The notes below the pieces were generated by a model that worked only from the letters and a program-made list of their open reading frames with translations, was not told where the DNA came from and did not search any database. Source: Stenotrophomonas maltophilia (GTDB taxonomy: Bacteria; Pseudomonadota; Gammaproteobacteria; Xanthomonadales; Xanthomonadaceae). From it: 16,446 nt of DNA. The first letter of the stretch is position 1; every line of letters starts with the position of its first letter. Position numbers and translations under genes: made by a program. Below, in pieces: positions 6,501 through 13,809 of this stretch. The stretch lies in the NCBI GenBank assembly GCA_002386405.1, contig DGIP01000223.1:1-16446 (forward strand), read 5' to 3'.

Positions 6501-7658
6501 ATGACCCGCCGCCTGCTGCTCAGCCTTGCCCTCGCCGCCACCCCGGCCCTGTTCACCACCGCCTGCGTGGCCGCCGATACGCCTGGCGCCGCCTCCGCGC
6601 CCGCGCTGGAAAAGGCGCAGTGGCCGTTCACCGCCACCGAATTTGCCACCTTCGACCAGCCTTGGGCGATGAGCTTCCTGCCCGATGGCAGCCTGCTGGT
6701 GACCGAGAAGGAAGGCCGGCTGAAGCACTTCAACGTGGCCACCCGCAAGAGCGAGGAGATCACCGGCGTGCCGAAGGTGGCCTACGGCGGCCAGGGCGGC
6801 TTCGGTGATGTGCTGCCGCACCCGGACTTCGCCAGGAACGGGTTTGTTTACCTGAGCTACGCCGAGGAAGGCGACAACGACACCCGCGGCGCCGCCGTGG
6901 GCCGCGCCAAGCTGGTGCTGGCCGCCGATGGCAGCGGTACGCTGGAAGACTTCAAGGTGATCTGGCGCCAGACCCCGAAGGTGGAAGGCAAGGGCCACTA
7001 CGGCCACCGCCTGGCGTTCGGGCCGGACGGCAAGCTGTGGATCACCTCCAGCGAGCGGCAGAAGTTCGACCCCGCGCAGGACATGTCCGGCAACCTGGGC
7101 AAGATCATCCGCCTCAACGATGACGGCAGCGTGCCGGCCGACAACCCGTTTGCCTCCCAGGGGGGGGTGGCCAAGCAGGTGTGGTCGCTGGGCCATCGCA
7201 ATGCGCTGGGCATCGCCTTCGATGCGCGCGGCAAGCTGTGGGTGCACGAGATGGGCCCGGCCGGTGGCGATGAGTTGAACCTGATCACGCGCGGGGCCAA
7301 CTACGGTTACCCGATCGTGTCCAACGGCAACCATTACGACGGCCGCGACATTCCCGACCACAGCACGCGCCCGGAATTCGCCGCGCCGAAGGTGACCTGG
7401 ACCCCGGTGATTTCGCCGGCCGGTTTCATCATCTACAGCGGCAAGCTGTTCCCGCAGTGGACCGGCAGCGGCTTCATCGGCGGGCTGTCGTCCACCTCGC
7501 TGGTGCGGGTGGCCTTCGATGGCGACAACGCGCGCGAAGCCGAGCGCTTCCTGATGGGCGAACGCATCCGCGAAGTGGAACAGGGCCCGGATGGCGCGAT
7601 CTGGCTGCTGGAAGACGGCAGCAAGGGCAAGCTGTTGAAGCTCACCCCGAAGGGGTAA
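6501..7658 (+). CDS. PQQ-dependent aldose sugar dehydrogenase (YliI/Asd-like), exported
   Basis: 385 residues. ATG 6501 has CCGGAG at 7-nt spacing and begins a signal sequence (MTRRLLLSLALAATPALFTTAC); Cys22 lies in a poor lipobox (TTAC), so ordinary cleavage near CVAA is about as likely as lipidation. The rest is a six-bladed beta-propeller of the soluble glucose dehydrogenase/YliI family. H169-R170 in HYGHRLAF corresponds to the catalytic base of soluble glucose dehydrogenase, and H232-R233-N234 in SLGHRNALGIAFD contributes the PQQ-contacting Arg; HEMGPAGGDELNLI, PAGFIIYSG and DGAIWLLED are further family signatures. It should oxidise aldose sugars in the periplasm using PQQ and calcium, passing electrons to the respiratory chain. 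An eight-G run (7160-7167) lies in frame at QGGV. Genes for PQQ synthesis are not in the window. Confidence 0.9.
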   Translation: MTRRLLLSLALAATPALFTTACVAADTPGAASAPALEKAQWPFTATEFATFDQPWAMSFLPDGSLLVTEKEGRLKHFNVATRKSEEITGVPKVAYGGQGGFGDVLPHPDFARNGFVYLSYAEEGDNDTRGAAVGRAKLVLAADGSGTLEDFKVIWRQTPKVEGKGHYGHRLAFGPDGKLWITSSERQKFDPAQDMSGNLGKIIRLNDDGSVPADNPFASQGGVAKQVWSLGHRNALGIAFDARGKLWVHEMGPAGGDELNLITRGANYGYPIVSNGNHYDGRDIPDHSTRPEFAAPKVTWTPVISPAGFIIYSGKLFPQWTGSGFIGGLSSTSLVRVAFDGDNAREAERFLMGERIREVEQGPDGAIWLLEDGSKGKLLKLTPKG

Positions 7659-7665
7659 ACAGCAA

Positions 7666-7690
7666 GTGCCGACCAACGGTCGACACCTAC
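7666..7690 (-). repeat. GTAG-headed palindromic repeat (SMAG-like), inverted copy
   Basis: Read on the - strand this 25-nt unit starts with GTAG and continues as an imperfect 9-bp stem (GTGTCGACC / GGTCGGCAC, one T-G wobble) around GTT. It begins 7 nt after the dehydrogenase stop and faces the next unit head to head. It matches the layout of SMAG (S. maltophilia GTAG) elements, a REP-like class. Confidence 0.8.
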
Positions 7691-7706
7691 CGATGACCCA
7701 CCCTCG

Positions 7707-7731
7707 GTAGGTGCGGACCGTTGGTCCGCAC
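7707..7731 (+). repeat. GTAG-headed palindromic repeat (SMAG-like), copy 2
   Basis: GTAG followed by a perfect 9-bp stem (GTGCGGACC / GGTCCGCAC) with loop GTT. It is identical over 25 nt to the copy at 7754-7778. It could act as a bidirectional terminator or mRNA 3'-end stabiliser for the two convergent flanking genes, although no U tract follows. Confidence 0.85.
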
Positions 7732-7753
7732 ATGCACCGGCCGACACGCCACG

Positions 7754-7778
7754 GTAGGTGCGGACCGTTGGTCCGCAC
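7754..7778 (+). repeat. GTAG-headed palindromic repeat (SMAG-like), copy 3
   Basis: Exact 25-nt duplicate of the unit at 7707-7731, in the same orientation, with start-to-start spacing of 47 nt. It ends 10 nt before the stop codon end of the lipoprotein gene, so it lies in that gene's 3' untranslated region. Confidence 0.85.
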
Positions 7779-7787
7779 GCTGTCGTG

Positions 7788-8414
7788 TTATTGCCCGATA
7801 TTGTTGACCTTGACGTCGCTCTTCGTGCATTCCTTGTCCAGGCAGGTGCCGTTGATCCACACCTCGCCCTGGCCGAGCATCACGCCTTGCCAGTTGACGA
7901 ACAGGGTGTCGAACTTCTGCTCTGCGATCAGCTTCGCCAGCGCCGGGGTCACGATCCTGTCGTAGTCGCGCTGGAAAGCGGCGGCATCGGCCACCTTCTG
8001 GTTCTTGCCAGCGATGGTGACCCGCACCGGGTACCGCATCAGCCCGGCCACGGCGGCACGGTCACCTGCGGCCACGCCACGCTGCAATGCGTTGAACACG
8101 CTTTCGTAGGGAGCCGCATCACCCAGCAGCTTGGTGATGCGCTCGCGCGCGCCGCCTTCGGCTTCAGCTGATGCATCCGCAGCGGGCGTAGCCGCCGAAT
8201 CCGTCCCCGCCACCGGCGGTGCAGTATCCGGCATGGGTGCCGTGCTCGGCTCCACCGCATCCGGTGACAACCCGGCCTGCGGCGCATCTTCAGCGGCGGT
8301 GGGCGCGGTGGCCGGCGGCGAGGTAGATGGCGCCGCCGTCTCATTGGCCGGCGGCGTGGGCTGGCTGCAGGCAGCCAGCATCATCGTGGGAAGCAGGATC
8401 TTGATCAGGCGCAT
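7788..8414 (-). CDS. Putative lipoprotein with Pro/Ala/Thr-rich linker, unknown function
   Basis: 208 residues. The start at 8414 is chosen over the longer frame (8474) because it has GGAG about 9 nt upstream and opens a lipoprotein signal (MRLIKILLPTMMLAAC, lipobox LAAC, lipidated Cys16). Residues about 17-95 are a low-complexity Pro/Ala/Thr/Ser linker with few aromatic residues, typical of an envelope tether. The C-terminal part (about 98-208) appears folded: an Ala-rich helical start (ERITKLLGDAAPYESVFNALQRGVAAGDRAAVAGLMRYPVRV is one region) and a strand-rich end with FVNWQGVMLGQGEVWI and two cysteines (CLDKEC) that could form a disulfide. This arrangement recalls NTF2-like or DUF-type periplasmic domains, but I do not recognise a family. 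It is convergent with the dehydrogenase and separated from it by three palindromic repeats. Confidence 0.75.
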   Translation of the reverse strand: MRLIKILLPTMMLAACSQPTPPANETAAPSTSPPATAPTAAEDAPQAGLSPDAVEPSTAPMPDTAPPVAGTDSAATPAADASAEAEGGARERITKLLGDAAPYESVFNALQRGVAAGDRAAVAGLMRYPVRVTIAGKNQKVADAAAFQRDYDRIVTPALAKLIAEQKFDTLFVNWQGVMLGQGEVWINGTCLDKECTKSDVKVNNIGQ

Positions 8415-8478
8415 GCACGGCTCCGTCGGTATCGCGAAGATGCCAGCGTAGCCCGTAGTGCGTGCAGCACCCATGATG

Positions 8479-8501
8479 GTAGTGCCAGGCCGTGCCTGGC
8501 A
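8479..8501 (+). repeat. GTAG-headed palindromic repeat (SMAG-like), different stem
   Basis: GTAG followed by a perfect 8-bp stem TGCCAGGC / GCCTGGCA around CGT. It keeps the GTAG head but not the stem sequence of the 7.7-kb copies, so it is another subgroup of the same element class. It lies 5 nt past the bglX stop, in the gap before the lipoprotein gene, where it may process or terminate the bglX transcript. Confidence 0.75.
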
Positions 8502-8506
8502 ATCCG

Positions 8507-10681
8507 TCAGCCCGCCAACAACTCGAAGATCACCGGCTCACCGGCGGCAGACGACGCACACACCCACACATCGAACTGGCCCGGCTCCGCACGGAACACG
8601 CCATCACGGCCGGTGAAGCCCAGCGCATGACGATCCAGCGTGAAGCGCACTTCGGTGCTCTCGCCCGGCTGCAATGCCACCTTGCGGAAGTCCTTCAGCT
8701 CGCGCACCGGCCGCACGCGGCTGGCCACGCGGTCGTGGATGTACAGCTGCACCACTTCCTCACCCGCCACTGCACCGGTGTTGGTCAGGGTGGTGGTGAT
8801 CTCCAGCGTGTCATCCCAGCCCAGCTGGGCGCTGCTCAACTGCGGCACGCCATAACCGAAGGTGGTGTAGCCAATGCCGTGCCCGAACGGGTACAGCGCC
8901 GCGTTCGGAATCTCGCGCCAGCGTGCCTTGAACTCCGACATGGTCGGCAGTTCCGGGCGGCCGGTGCGCGGGTGGTTGTAGAAGAACGGCTGCTGCCCCG
9001 ACACCTGCGGGAAGCTCACCGGCAGGCGGCCGGACGGGTTGTAATCGCCGAACAGCACATCGGCCACGGCCGGGCCGGTCTGCGTGCCCAGGTACCAGGT
9101 GATGGCCACGGCATGCGCATTGCGCACCGCACCCTGCAGGGCCAGCGCGCGACCATTGCGCAGCAGCACCACCAGCGGCTTGCCGGTCATTGCCACCGCC
9201 TCGGCCAGCGCCTGCTGCGCTGCCGGCAGGGTGATTTCCACCCGCGACTGCGCCTCACCGCTGTAGCGCTGCGGTTCGCCCAGCGCCAGCACCACCACGT
9301 CTGCGCGCAGCGCGGCGGCCACGGCCTGTTCGATGCCATCCTGCACGGCCGCTTCCAGGTCGCAGCCGGGCACGATTTCCAGCAGGCTTTCGTCGCTGAT
9401 CGCCGCGCGCACGCCGGCTTCCAGGGTGACGTAGCGCGACTTGTCGCCGAACAGCGTCCAGCAGCCTTCGATGTTGTCGCGGTCCTGCACGAACGGGCCG
9501 ATCAGGGCGATCTTCTGCCCGTCCTTGCGCAGCGGCAGCACGTTGCCTTCGTTCTTGAGCAGCACGATGGAACGGCGCGCGGCATCGCGTGACAGTTCGT
9601 CATGCGCGGCGATGTAGGAGGTATCGGCTTCGCGCACCGGATCCAGCGAACGGTAGGGATCGTCGAACAGGCCGATCGCTTCCTTCAGGTTGAGGATGCG
9701 GCGCACCGATGCATCCAGCGTGGCCATCGGCACGTCGCCGCTGTCGATCAGGCCCGGCAGGTGTTCGGCATAGAAGCCGCTCTGCATGCTCAGGTCCAGG
9801 CCGGCGGTGAAGGCCTTGGCGGTGGCGTCGCGGTCGTCGGCGGCATACCCGTGCGCGACCAGTTCCATGTCGGCGGTGTAATCGGAGATCACCACGCCCG
9901 GGAACTGCCACTCACCGCGCAGGATGTCGGTGAGCAGTTCGGCGTTGGCGCTGGCGGGCACGCCGTTGATGTCGTTGAAGGAGGACATCACGGTGATCGC
10001 GCCGGCTTCGAACGCAGCCTTGAACGGCGGCAGGTGCACGTCGCGCAGGGTCTGCGGCGAGATGTCCACCATGTTGTATTCCATGCCGGCCATTACCGCG
10101 CCGTAGGCGGCGAAGTGCTTGGGCGTGGACAGCAGCGCATCGGCGGCGCGCAGGTCCGGGCCCTGGAAGCCGCGCACGCGGGCGGCGGCAAACGCACAGC
10201 CCAGCACCACGTCTTCACCGGCGCCTTCGGCACCACGGCCCCAGCGCTGGTCGCGGGCGATGTCCACCGCCGGTGCGTAGGTCCAGTGCAGGCCGGCTGC
10301 GGTAGCTTCGACGGCGGTGGCGCGCGCGGTGCGCTCGGCCAGGTCCGGTTCGAAGCTGGCCGCTTCACCCAGCGGGATCGGGAACACGGTGCGCATGCCG
10401 TGGATGACATCGGCGGCCAGGATCACCGGAATGCCCAGGCGGCTTTCTTCCAAGGCGACCTGCTGGATGCGGCGGCCGGCGTCGACGCCCACGCCATTGA
10501 ACAGCGAGCCCACCTTGCCTTCGCGCACCTGCTGCAGCACCTGGTCGGCGTTGCTGACATTGGCTTCGGGGTTCACGTCCGGCGCGAACGGCCGGACCAT
10601 GTCCGCGAACACACCCAGCTGGCCGACTTTTTCTTCGACGGTCATCTGGGCAATGAGGGTTTCGATGCGATCGGAGGCCAC
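8507..10681 (-). CDS. bglX: Family 3 glycoside hydrolase, beta-glucosidase (BglX-like, no signal peptide)
   Basis: 724 residues. The start is GTG at 10681, supported by AAGGA at 6-nt spacing; no in-frame ATG fits upstream. Domain order is the usual GH3 set: TIM barrel (about 1-340, with VIHGMRTVFPIPLGEAASF), the nucleophile D267 in VVISDYTADM, an alpha/beta sandwich (about 365-590) with acid/base candidate E476 in SGEAQSR, and a C-terminal fibronectin III-like domain (LTNTGAVAGEEVVQLYIHD...ELKDFRKVALQPGES). It should hydrolyse beta-glucosides such as cello-oligosaccharides from the non-reducing end. Unlike E. coli BglX, which is periplasmic, the protein starts at the mature region (SDRIETLIAQMTVEEKVGQL) with no signal peptide, so a cytoplasmic enzyme acting on imported oligosaccharides is likely. 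A LacI-type operator lies between promoter and RBS. Confidence 0.93.
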   Translation of the reverse strand: MASDRIETLIAQMTVEEKVGQLGVFADMVRPFAPDVNPEANVSNADQVLQQVREGKVGSLFNGVGVDAGRRIQQVALEESRLGIPVILAADVIHGMRTVFPIPLGEAASFEPDLAERTARATAVEATAAGLHWTYAPAVDIARDQRWGRGAEGAGEDVVLGCAFAAARVRGFQGPDLRAADALLSTPKHFAAYGAVMAGMEYNMVDISPQTLRDVHLPPFKAAFEAGAITVMSSFNDINGVPASANAELLTDILRGEWQFPGVVISDYTADMELVAHGYAADDRDATAKAFTAGLDLSMQSGFYAEHLPGLIDSGDVPMATLDASVRRILNLKEAIGLFDDPYRSLDPVREADTSYIAAHDELSRDAARRSIVLLKNEGNVLPLRKDGQKIALIGPFVQDRDNIEGCWTLFGDKSRYVTLEAGVRAAISDESLLEIVPGCDLEAAVQDGIEQAVAAALRADVVVLALGEPQRYSGEAQSRVEITLPAAQQALAEAVAMTGKPLVVLLRNGRALALQGAVRNAHAVAITWYLGTQTGPAVADVLFGDYNPSGRLPVSFPQVSGQQPFFYNHPRTGRPELPTMSEFKARWREIPNAALYPFGHGIGYTTFGYGVPQLSSAQLGWDDTLEITTTLTNTGAVAGEEVVQLYIHDRVASRVRPVRELKDFRKVALQPGESTEVRFTLDRHALGFTGRDGVFRAEPGQFDVWVCASSAAGEPVIFELLAG

Positions 10682-10693
10682 CGGCTATCCTTA

Positions 10694-10707
10694 TGAAAAC
10701 GTTTACA
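10694..10707 (-). promoter_or_regulatory. LacI-family type operator upstream of bglX
   Basis: The 14-mer TGTAAACGTTTTCA (- strand) is a palindrome with one mismatched pair around the central AACGTT, the pattern bound by LacI/GalR/CcpA-type repressors. It ends 12 nt before the GTG start and touches the AAGGA ribosome binding site. Binding here would block elongation or initiation of bglX transcription, with a beta-glucoside as likely inducer (inference). No LacI-type regulator gene is in the window. Confidence 0.65.
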
Positions 10708-10715
10708 AGGCCGAG

Positions 10716-10721
10716 ATTCTA
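10716..10721 (-). promoter_or_regulatory. Putative -10 box of bglX promoter
   Basis: TAGAAT on the - strand matches TATAAT in five of six positions. It would place the transcription start near 10709, right at the operator edge. The best -35 candidate, TTGCTT at 18-nt spacing, is weak. Confidence 0.4.
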
Positions 10722-10763
10722 GCGTTCCCGGCGCCACCAAAGCAAAGCGCGGGGCACAGGAGC

Positions 10764-12026
10764 TTACTCTGCGGCGGCCCGCTGCTGCTGCGCGGCCATC
10801 AACATGGCATCACTGGAGGCCTGGAAGACCCGCAACCCGAACGCCGGCAGGATCGCCAGCAGGTGGTCGAACACATCCGACTGGATGCCTTCGTAGCCCG
10901 CCCAGGCGGTGGTGCGGGTGAAACAGTACACCTCCAGCGGCAGGCCTTCGGTGGTGGGCTGCAGCTGCCGTACCAGCAGCGTCATATCCGTATGGATACC
11001 GGGATGCTGGCGCAGGTAGCGCTCCACGTAGGCGCGGAAGGTGCCCAGGTTGGTGACCCGCCGCGCGTTCACCGCCGCCACGCCCTGGGCCTGCAGCTGG
11101 GTGTTCCACTGGGTGAGCTCGGCCTGCTTTTCACGCAGGTAGTCGCCCAGCACCGCGAACTGCTCCAGCCGCTGCAGCGCCGCCGCGTCCAGGAAGCCCA
11201 CGCTGTGCTGGTCCAGGTACAGCGCGCGCTTGATCCGGCGGCCGCCGGCTTCCTGCATGCCGCGCCAGTTCTTGAACGACTCGGTGACCAGCTTCTTGGT
11301 CGGGATGGTGGTGATGGTCTTGTCGAAGTTCTGCACGGTGATGGTATGCAGGGCGATATCGATCACATCGCCATCGGCGTTCTGGCTGGGCATTTCGATC
11401 CAGTCGCCCAGCCGCACGCGGCCATCGCCACTGATCTGCACGCTGGCCACCAGCGACAGGATGGTGTCCTGGAAGACCAGCATCAGCACGGCGGTAGCGG
11501 CGCCGAGGCCGGCCACCATCGGGCCCAGCTTCACCCCCAGCAGGGTGGCGACAATGGACAGCCCGGCCACCACGAACACCACGATCTTCACCACCTGCAG
11601 GTAGCCCTTGATCGGCTTGCTGCGGGCATCGGGGCGGCGTTCGTACAGCTCGTTGGCCGCATCCAGCGCGTGCGAGACGGCCAGCGCCACGGTCAGCACC
11701 GCCCAGGCCTGGCAGGCACTGACCACGCCCGACACCAGCTGCGGCGGCAGGTCCGGCACGATGCGGATGCCGGCGGCGATGACCATGCTGGGCACCACGT
11801 TGGACAGGCGCGAGATCACCCGCAGGTTGCTGCCGCCTTCCGTGCCCGGCAGCCGGCGCACCAGCCGGCGCAGGCCACGCAGCAGGATGCGCTTGGTGAC
11901 GAAGTTGGCCAGCCAGGCGGCCAGCGCCAGGGCGCACAGGACGAAGGTGGTGTAGGCCCAAGGCCAGGGTTCGAGGGTCTGTTGCAGGCCTTCCAGCCAT
12001 TGCACGGCAATTACAGCATCGGTCAT
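10764..12026 (-). CDS. ybdG: Mechanosensitive ion channel, YbdG (MscM-like) family
   Basis: 420 residues, close to E. coli YbdG (415). Five membrane segments are apparent (about 24-41, 77-91, 96-118, 144-163 and 167-195). The last carries the MscS-type pore helix, VAGLGAATAVLMLVFQDTILSLVASVQI, followed directly by the beta domain signature GRVRLGDWIEMP and HTITVQNFDKTITTIPTKKL. The characteristic YbdG insertion in the soluble domain (NWRGMQEAGGRRIKRAL... to about residue 340) is present. It should sit in the inner membrane and open under membrane tension, giving a small-conductance release route during osmotic downshift. The start 20 nt after folB, with only a weak purine-rich SD (GAGAGA), suggests co-transcription and coupling with folB. 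The physiological role of this subfamily is less clear than that of MscS. Confidence 0.92.
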   Translation of the reverse strand: MTDAVIAVQWLEGLQQTLEPWPWAYTTFVLCALALAAWLANFVTKRILLRGLRRLVRRLPGTEGGSNLRVISRLSNVVPSMVIAAGIRIVPDLPPQLVSGVVSACQAWAVLTVALAVSHALDAANELYERRPDARSKPIKGYLQVVKIVVFVVAGLSIVATLLGVKLGPMVAGLGAATAVLMLVFQDTILSLVASVQISGDGRVRLGDWIEMPSQNADGDVIDIALHTITVQNFDKTITTIPTKKLVTESFKNWRGMQEAGGRRIKRALYLDQHSVGFLDAAALQRLEQFAVLGDYLREKQAELTQWNTQLQAQGVAAVNARRVTNLGTFRAYVERYLRQHPGIHTDMTLLVRQLQPTTEGLPLEVYCFTRTTAWAGYEGIQSDVFDHLLAILPAFGLRVFQASSDAMLMAAQQQRAAAE

Positions 12027-12046
12027 TTACGGGGTGTCTCTCTGCT

Positions 12047-12400
12047 TCAGGCGGCGCTTCGCTCGATGATCACGCCAACGGCCTTGGCGCCACGCACCGC
12101 GCCGGGCTTGCTCAGCTTCAGGCGCAGCCACTGCACGTTGAATTCGCGCAGCACGATCTCGGCGATGCGCTCGGCCAGGGTTTCGACCAGGCCGAAGTCG
12201 GATTCGCGCACGAACTGCTCGATGCGCTTGCTCACGGCCTTGTAGTTCAGGGTGTCGGCGATGTCGTCGCTGGCCGCCGGCCTGCGGTTGTCAAAGCCCA
12301 TTTCCAGATCGAAGCGCAGGGTCTGGCGGATCCGCCGTTCCCAGTCGTAGATCCCGATCAGGGCATCGATCTCAAGCCCTTCGATGAATACCTTGTCCAT
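12047..12400 (-). CDS. folB: Dihydroneopterin aldolase
   Basis: 117 residues, normal family length. ATG 12400 gives the standard N-terminus (MDKVFIEGLEIDALIGIYDWER); the longer frame to 12487 adds an atypical Arg/Trp-rich extension and is rejected. Conserved active-site residues are present: E21 (IYDWE) and E73 (LVETLAERI), which position the pterin, Y53 (LNYKAV) and catalytic K98 (KLSKPGAV). It converts 7,8-dihydroneopterin to 6-hydroxymethyl-dihydropterin plus glycolaldehyde in folate synthesis and is expected to be an octamer of beta-barrel subunits. The Shine-Dalgarno is poor (GTGGCACTCCT before the ATG). It precedes the ybdG-like channel gene by 20 nt. Confidence 0.94.
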   Translation of the reverse strand: MDKVFIEGLEIDALIGIYDWERRIRQTLRFDLEMGFDNRRPAASDDIADTLNYKAVSKRIEQFVRESDFGLVETLAERIAEIVLREFNVQWLRLKLSKPGAVRGAKAVGVIIERSAA

Positions 12401-12467
12401 AGGAGTGCCACGTAGAAGATGGCGACCATGGTAACGGGACGGCCCCGAACGTGCCTCGAACCACCAG

Positions 12468-12483
12468 GCGGGTCGCGGCCCGC
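12468..12483 (-). terminator. Short GC-rich hairpin after the small ORF
   Basis: GCGGGC (- strand) / ACCCGC form a 6-bp stem with one wobble around CGCG, 7 nt beyond the stop of the 64-codon ORF. There is no U tract, so termination here is doubtful; it may only be a pause or 3'-end hairpin upstream of folB. Confidence 0.3.
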
Positions 12484-12489
12484 TCATGA

Positions 12490-12684
12490 CTACCGCCGCT
12501 TCAGGGAATTGAAGGCAACCCGGCCAGCCTGGTTGATCTGTTCGGACGTCAGCTGCAGCGATATGGCGCTACCGGGTGTGCTGCCAGGGAAGTTTCCCGT
12601 TGCACGCGCGCCCGACATGAGGCGGCTGTTCGCCTCCCTGACGGCACCAACGGTGATGACTCTTTTGAGATCGATTTTGAACAT
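12490..12684 (-). CDS. Small hypothetical protein, 64 aa
   Basis: I do not recognise this protein. Its ATG has the best Shine-Dalgarno in the window (GGGAAGGAG, 8 nt before the start), which makes a real gene likely. The product is basic (about ten Arg/Lys, very few acidic residues), starts MFKIDLKRVITVGAVREANS, has a Gly/Ser/Thr/Pro-rich centre (SGARATGNFPGSTPGSA) and ends LTSEQINQAGRVAFNSLKRR. There is no cysteine, no signal peptide and no membrane segment. Codons rare in the neighbouring genes (AGA, AGG, ATA, ACA, GGA, AAA) cluster in it, and its GC content is visibly lower, suggesting recent acquisition or a lineage-specific gene. It lies between tsaD and folB, 92 nt after the tsaD stop, and does not belong to either pathway. 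A short regulator, a toxin-like peptide or a gene remnant are all possible. Confidence 0.55.
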   Translation of the reverse strand: MFKIDLKRVITVGAVREANSRLMSGARATGNFPGSTPGSAISLQLTSEQINQAGRVAFNSLKRR

Positions 12685-12776
12685 GGCGGATTCTCCTTCC
12701 CGACATGATGAACACAGCGTCCTTGGAGAACTGCTGCAACCGTCTCAGTATCAAAGAAATCGATGACGCGACTGCA

Positions 12777-13802
12777 CTACACCGCCGGCAGCGTCGCCAT
12801 GTCCCAGCGCGGGGTGACCTGCACCTGCGGCGGGTTGTGCTGGCCGGCCTCCAGGCGCAGCGCGCCGGCGAAGGCGATCATGGCGCCGTTGTCGGTGCAC
12901 AGCGAAGGACGCGGGAAGCACGCACGGCCGCCACGGCGTTCCGCCATCTGCTGCAACCGGGCCCGCAGGCGTTTGTTGGCGCCCACGCCACCGGCAACGA
13001 CGATCACGTCGGTGCCCGCCGCATCCAGCGCGCGCTCGCATTTGATCGCCAGCGTTTCAACCACGGCATCTTCAAAGCCGCGCGCGATGTCGGCGCGGGT
13101 CTGCTCGCTCTGGTCGCTGTCGCGCCAGGCCAGCAGCACCTGGGTCTTCAGGCCGGAGAAGCTGAAATCCAGCCCGGGCCGGTCGGTCATCGGGCGGGTG
13201 AACTTGAACCGGCCCGGGGTGCCCTTTTCGGCCAGCGCTGCCAACTGCGGTCCGCCCGGGTACGGCAGGCCCATCAGCTTGGCGGTCTTGTCGAAGGCTT
13301 CGCCGGCGGCATCGTCCAGGGTCTCGCCGAGCAGGCGGTACTGGCCGATCCGGTCCACCGCCACCAGCTGGGTATGCCCGCCGGACACCAGCAGGGCCAC
13401 GAACGGCGGCTCCGGCGGGTCTTCTTCCATCAGCGGGGCCAGCAGGTGGCCTTCCATATGGTGGACACCCACCGCAGGCACTTCGAGCGCCCAGGCCAGC
13501 GAACGGGCCACGCCCGCGCCCACCAGCAGGGCGCCGACCAGCCCCGGGCCGGCCGTGTAGGCCACCCCGTCGATGTCGCCCACGCCCAGCCCGGCCTCGG
13601 CCAGGGTCTGGCGGATCAGGGGGAGCAGCTTGCGCACGTGGTCGCGGCTGGCCAGTTCAGGCACCACCCCGCCGTATTCGGCGTGAAGGGCGATCTGGCT
13701 GTACACGGCATGGGCGCGCAGGGCGTCCGGGCCGGCCACGGCGGTGTCATACACCGCTACGCCGGTCTCATCGCAGGAAGATTCGATACCAAGGACTCGC
13801 AT
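12777..13802 (-). CDS. tsaD: tRNA N6-threonylcarbamoyladenosine synthase subunit TsaD
   Basis: 341 residues with the invariant N-terminus [19 protein letters not shown], which fixes the start. It belongs to the ASKHA ATPase fold: the metal-binding HHMEGH motif (H115 and H119), SGGHTQL (nucleotide loop), [29 protein letters not shown] and [13 protein letters not shown] are all present. With TsaB and TsaE it transfers the threonylcarbamoyl group from TC-AMP to A37 of ANN-decoding tRNAs; it is an essential housekeeping gene (older names gcp, ygjD). It is divergent from rpsU, an arrangement shared by many gammaproteobacteria. No Shine-Dalgarno is found at proper distance before the ATG, and a -10-like box lies only 7 nt upstream, so the transcript may be leaderless. 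Confidence 0.97.
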   Translation of the reverse strand: MRVLGIESSCDETGVAVYDTAVAGPDALRAHAVYSQIALHAEYGGVVPELASRDHVRKLLPLIRQTLAEAGLGVGDIDGVAYTAGPGLVGALLVGAGVARSLAWALEVPAVGVHHMEGHLLAPLMEEDPPEPPFVALLVSGGHTQLVAVDRIGQYRLLGETLDDAAGEAFDKTAKLMGLPYPGGPQLAALAEKGTPGRFKFTRPMTDRPGLDFSFSGLKTQVLLAWRDSDQSEQTRADIARGFEDAVVETLAIKCERALDAAGTDVIVVAGGVGANKRLRARLQQMAERRGGRACFPRPSLCTDNGAMIAFAGALRLEAGQHNPPQVQVTPRWDMATLPAV

Positions 13803-13809
13803 AACGGGT

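Noticed and set aside
6501..6566. Sugar dehydrogenase as a confirmed lipoprotein
   Set aside because: The residues before Cys22 (TTA) are a poor lipobox without Leu at -3; normal signal-peptide cleavage is equally possible.
6384..7778. 464-codon - strand frame opposite the sugar dehydrogenase
   Set aside because: It runs through the SMAG repeats and the antisense of a gene with clear catalytic motifs; composition is typical of a shadow frame.
7666..7778. Possible CRISPR-like array
   Set aside because: Only three palindromic units in mixed orientation with unequal spacing (16 and 22 nt) and no cas genes; they fit GTAG-headed REP elements.
10317..12245. 642-codon open frame on the + strand opposite bglX and ybdG
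   Set aside because: Spans parts of three recognised - strand genes, has a biased His/Gln/Arg composition and no recognisable domain.
12401..12487. N-terminal extension of folB to 12487
   Set aside because: The added residues are Arg/Trp/Pro-rich and unlike any dihydroneopterin aldolase N-terminus; the MDKVFIEGLEIDA start is canonical.
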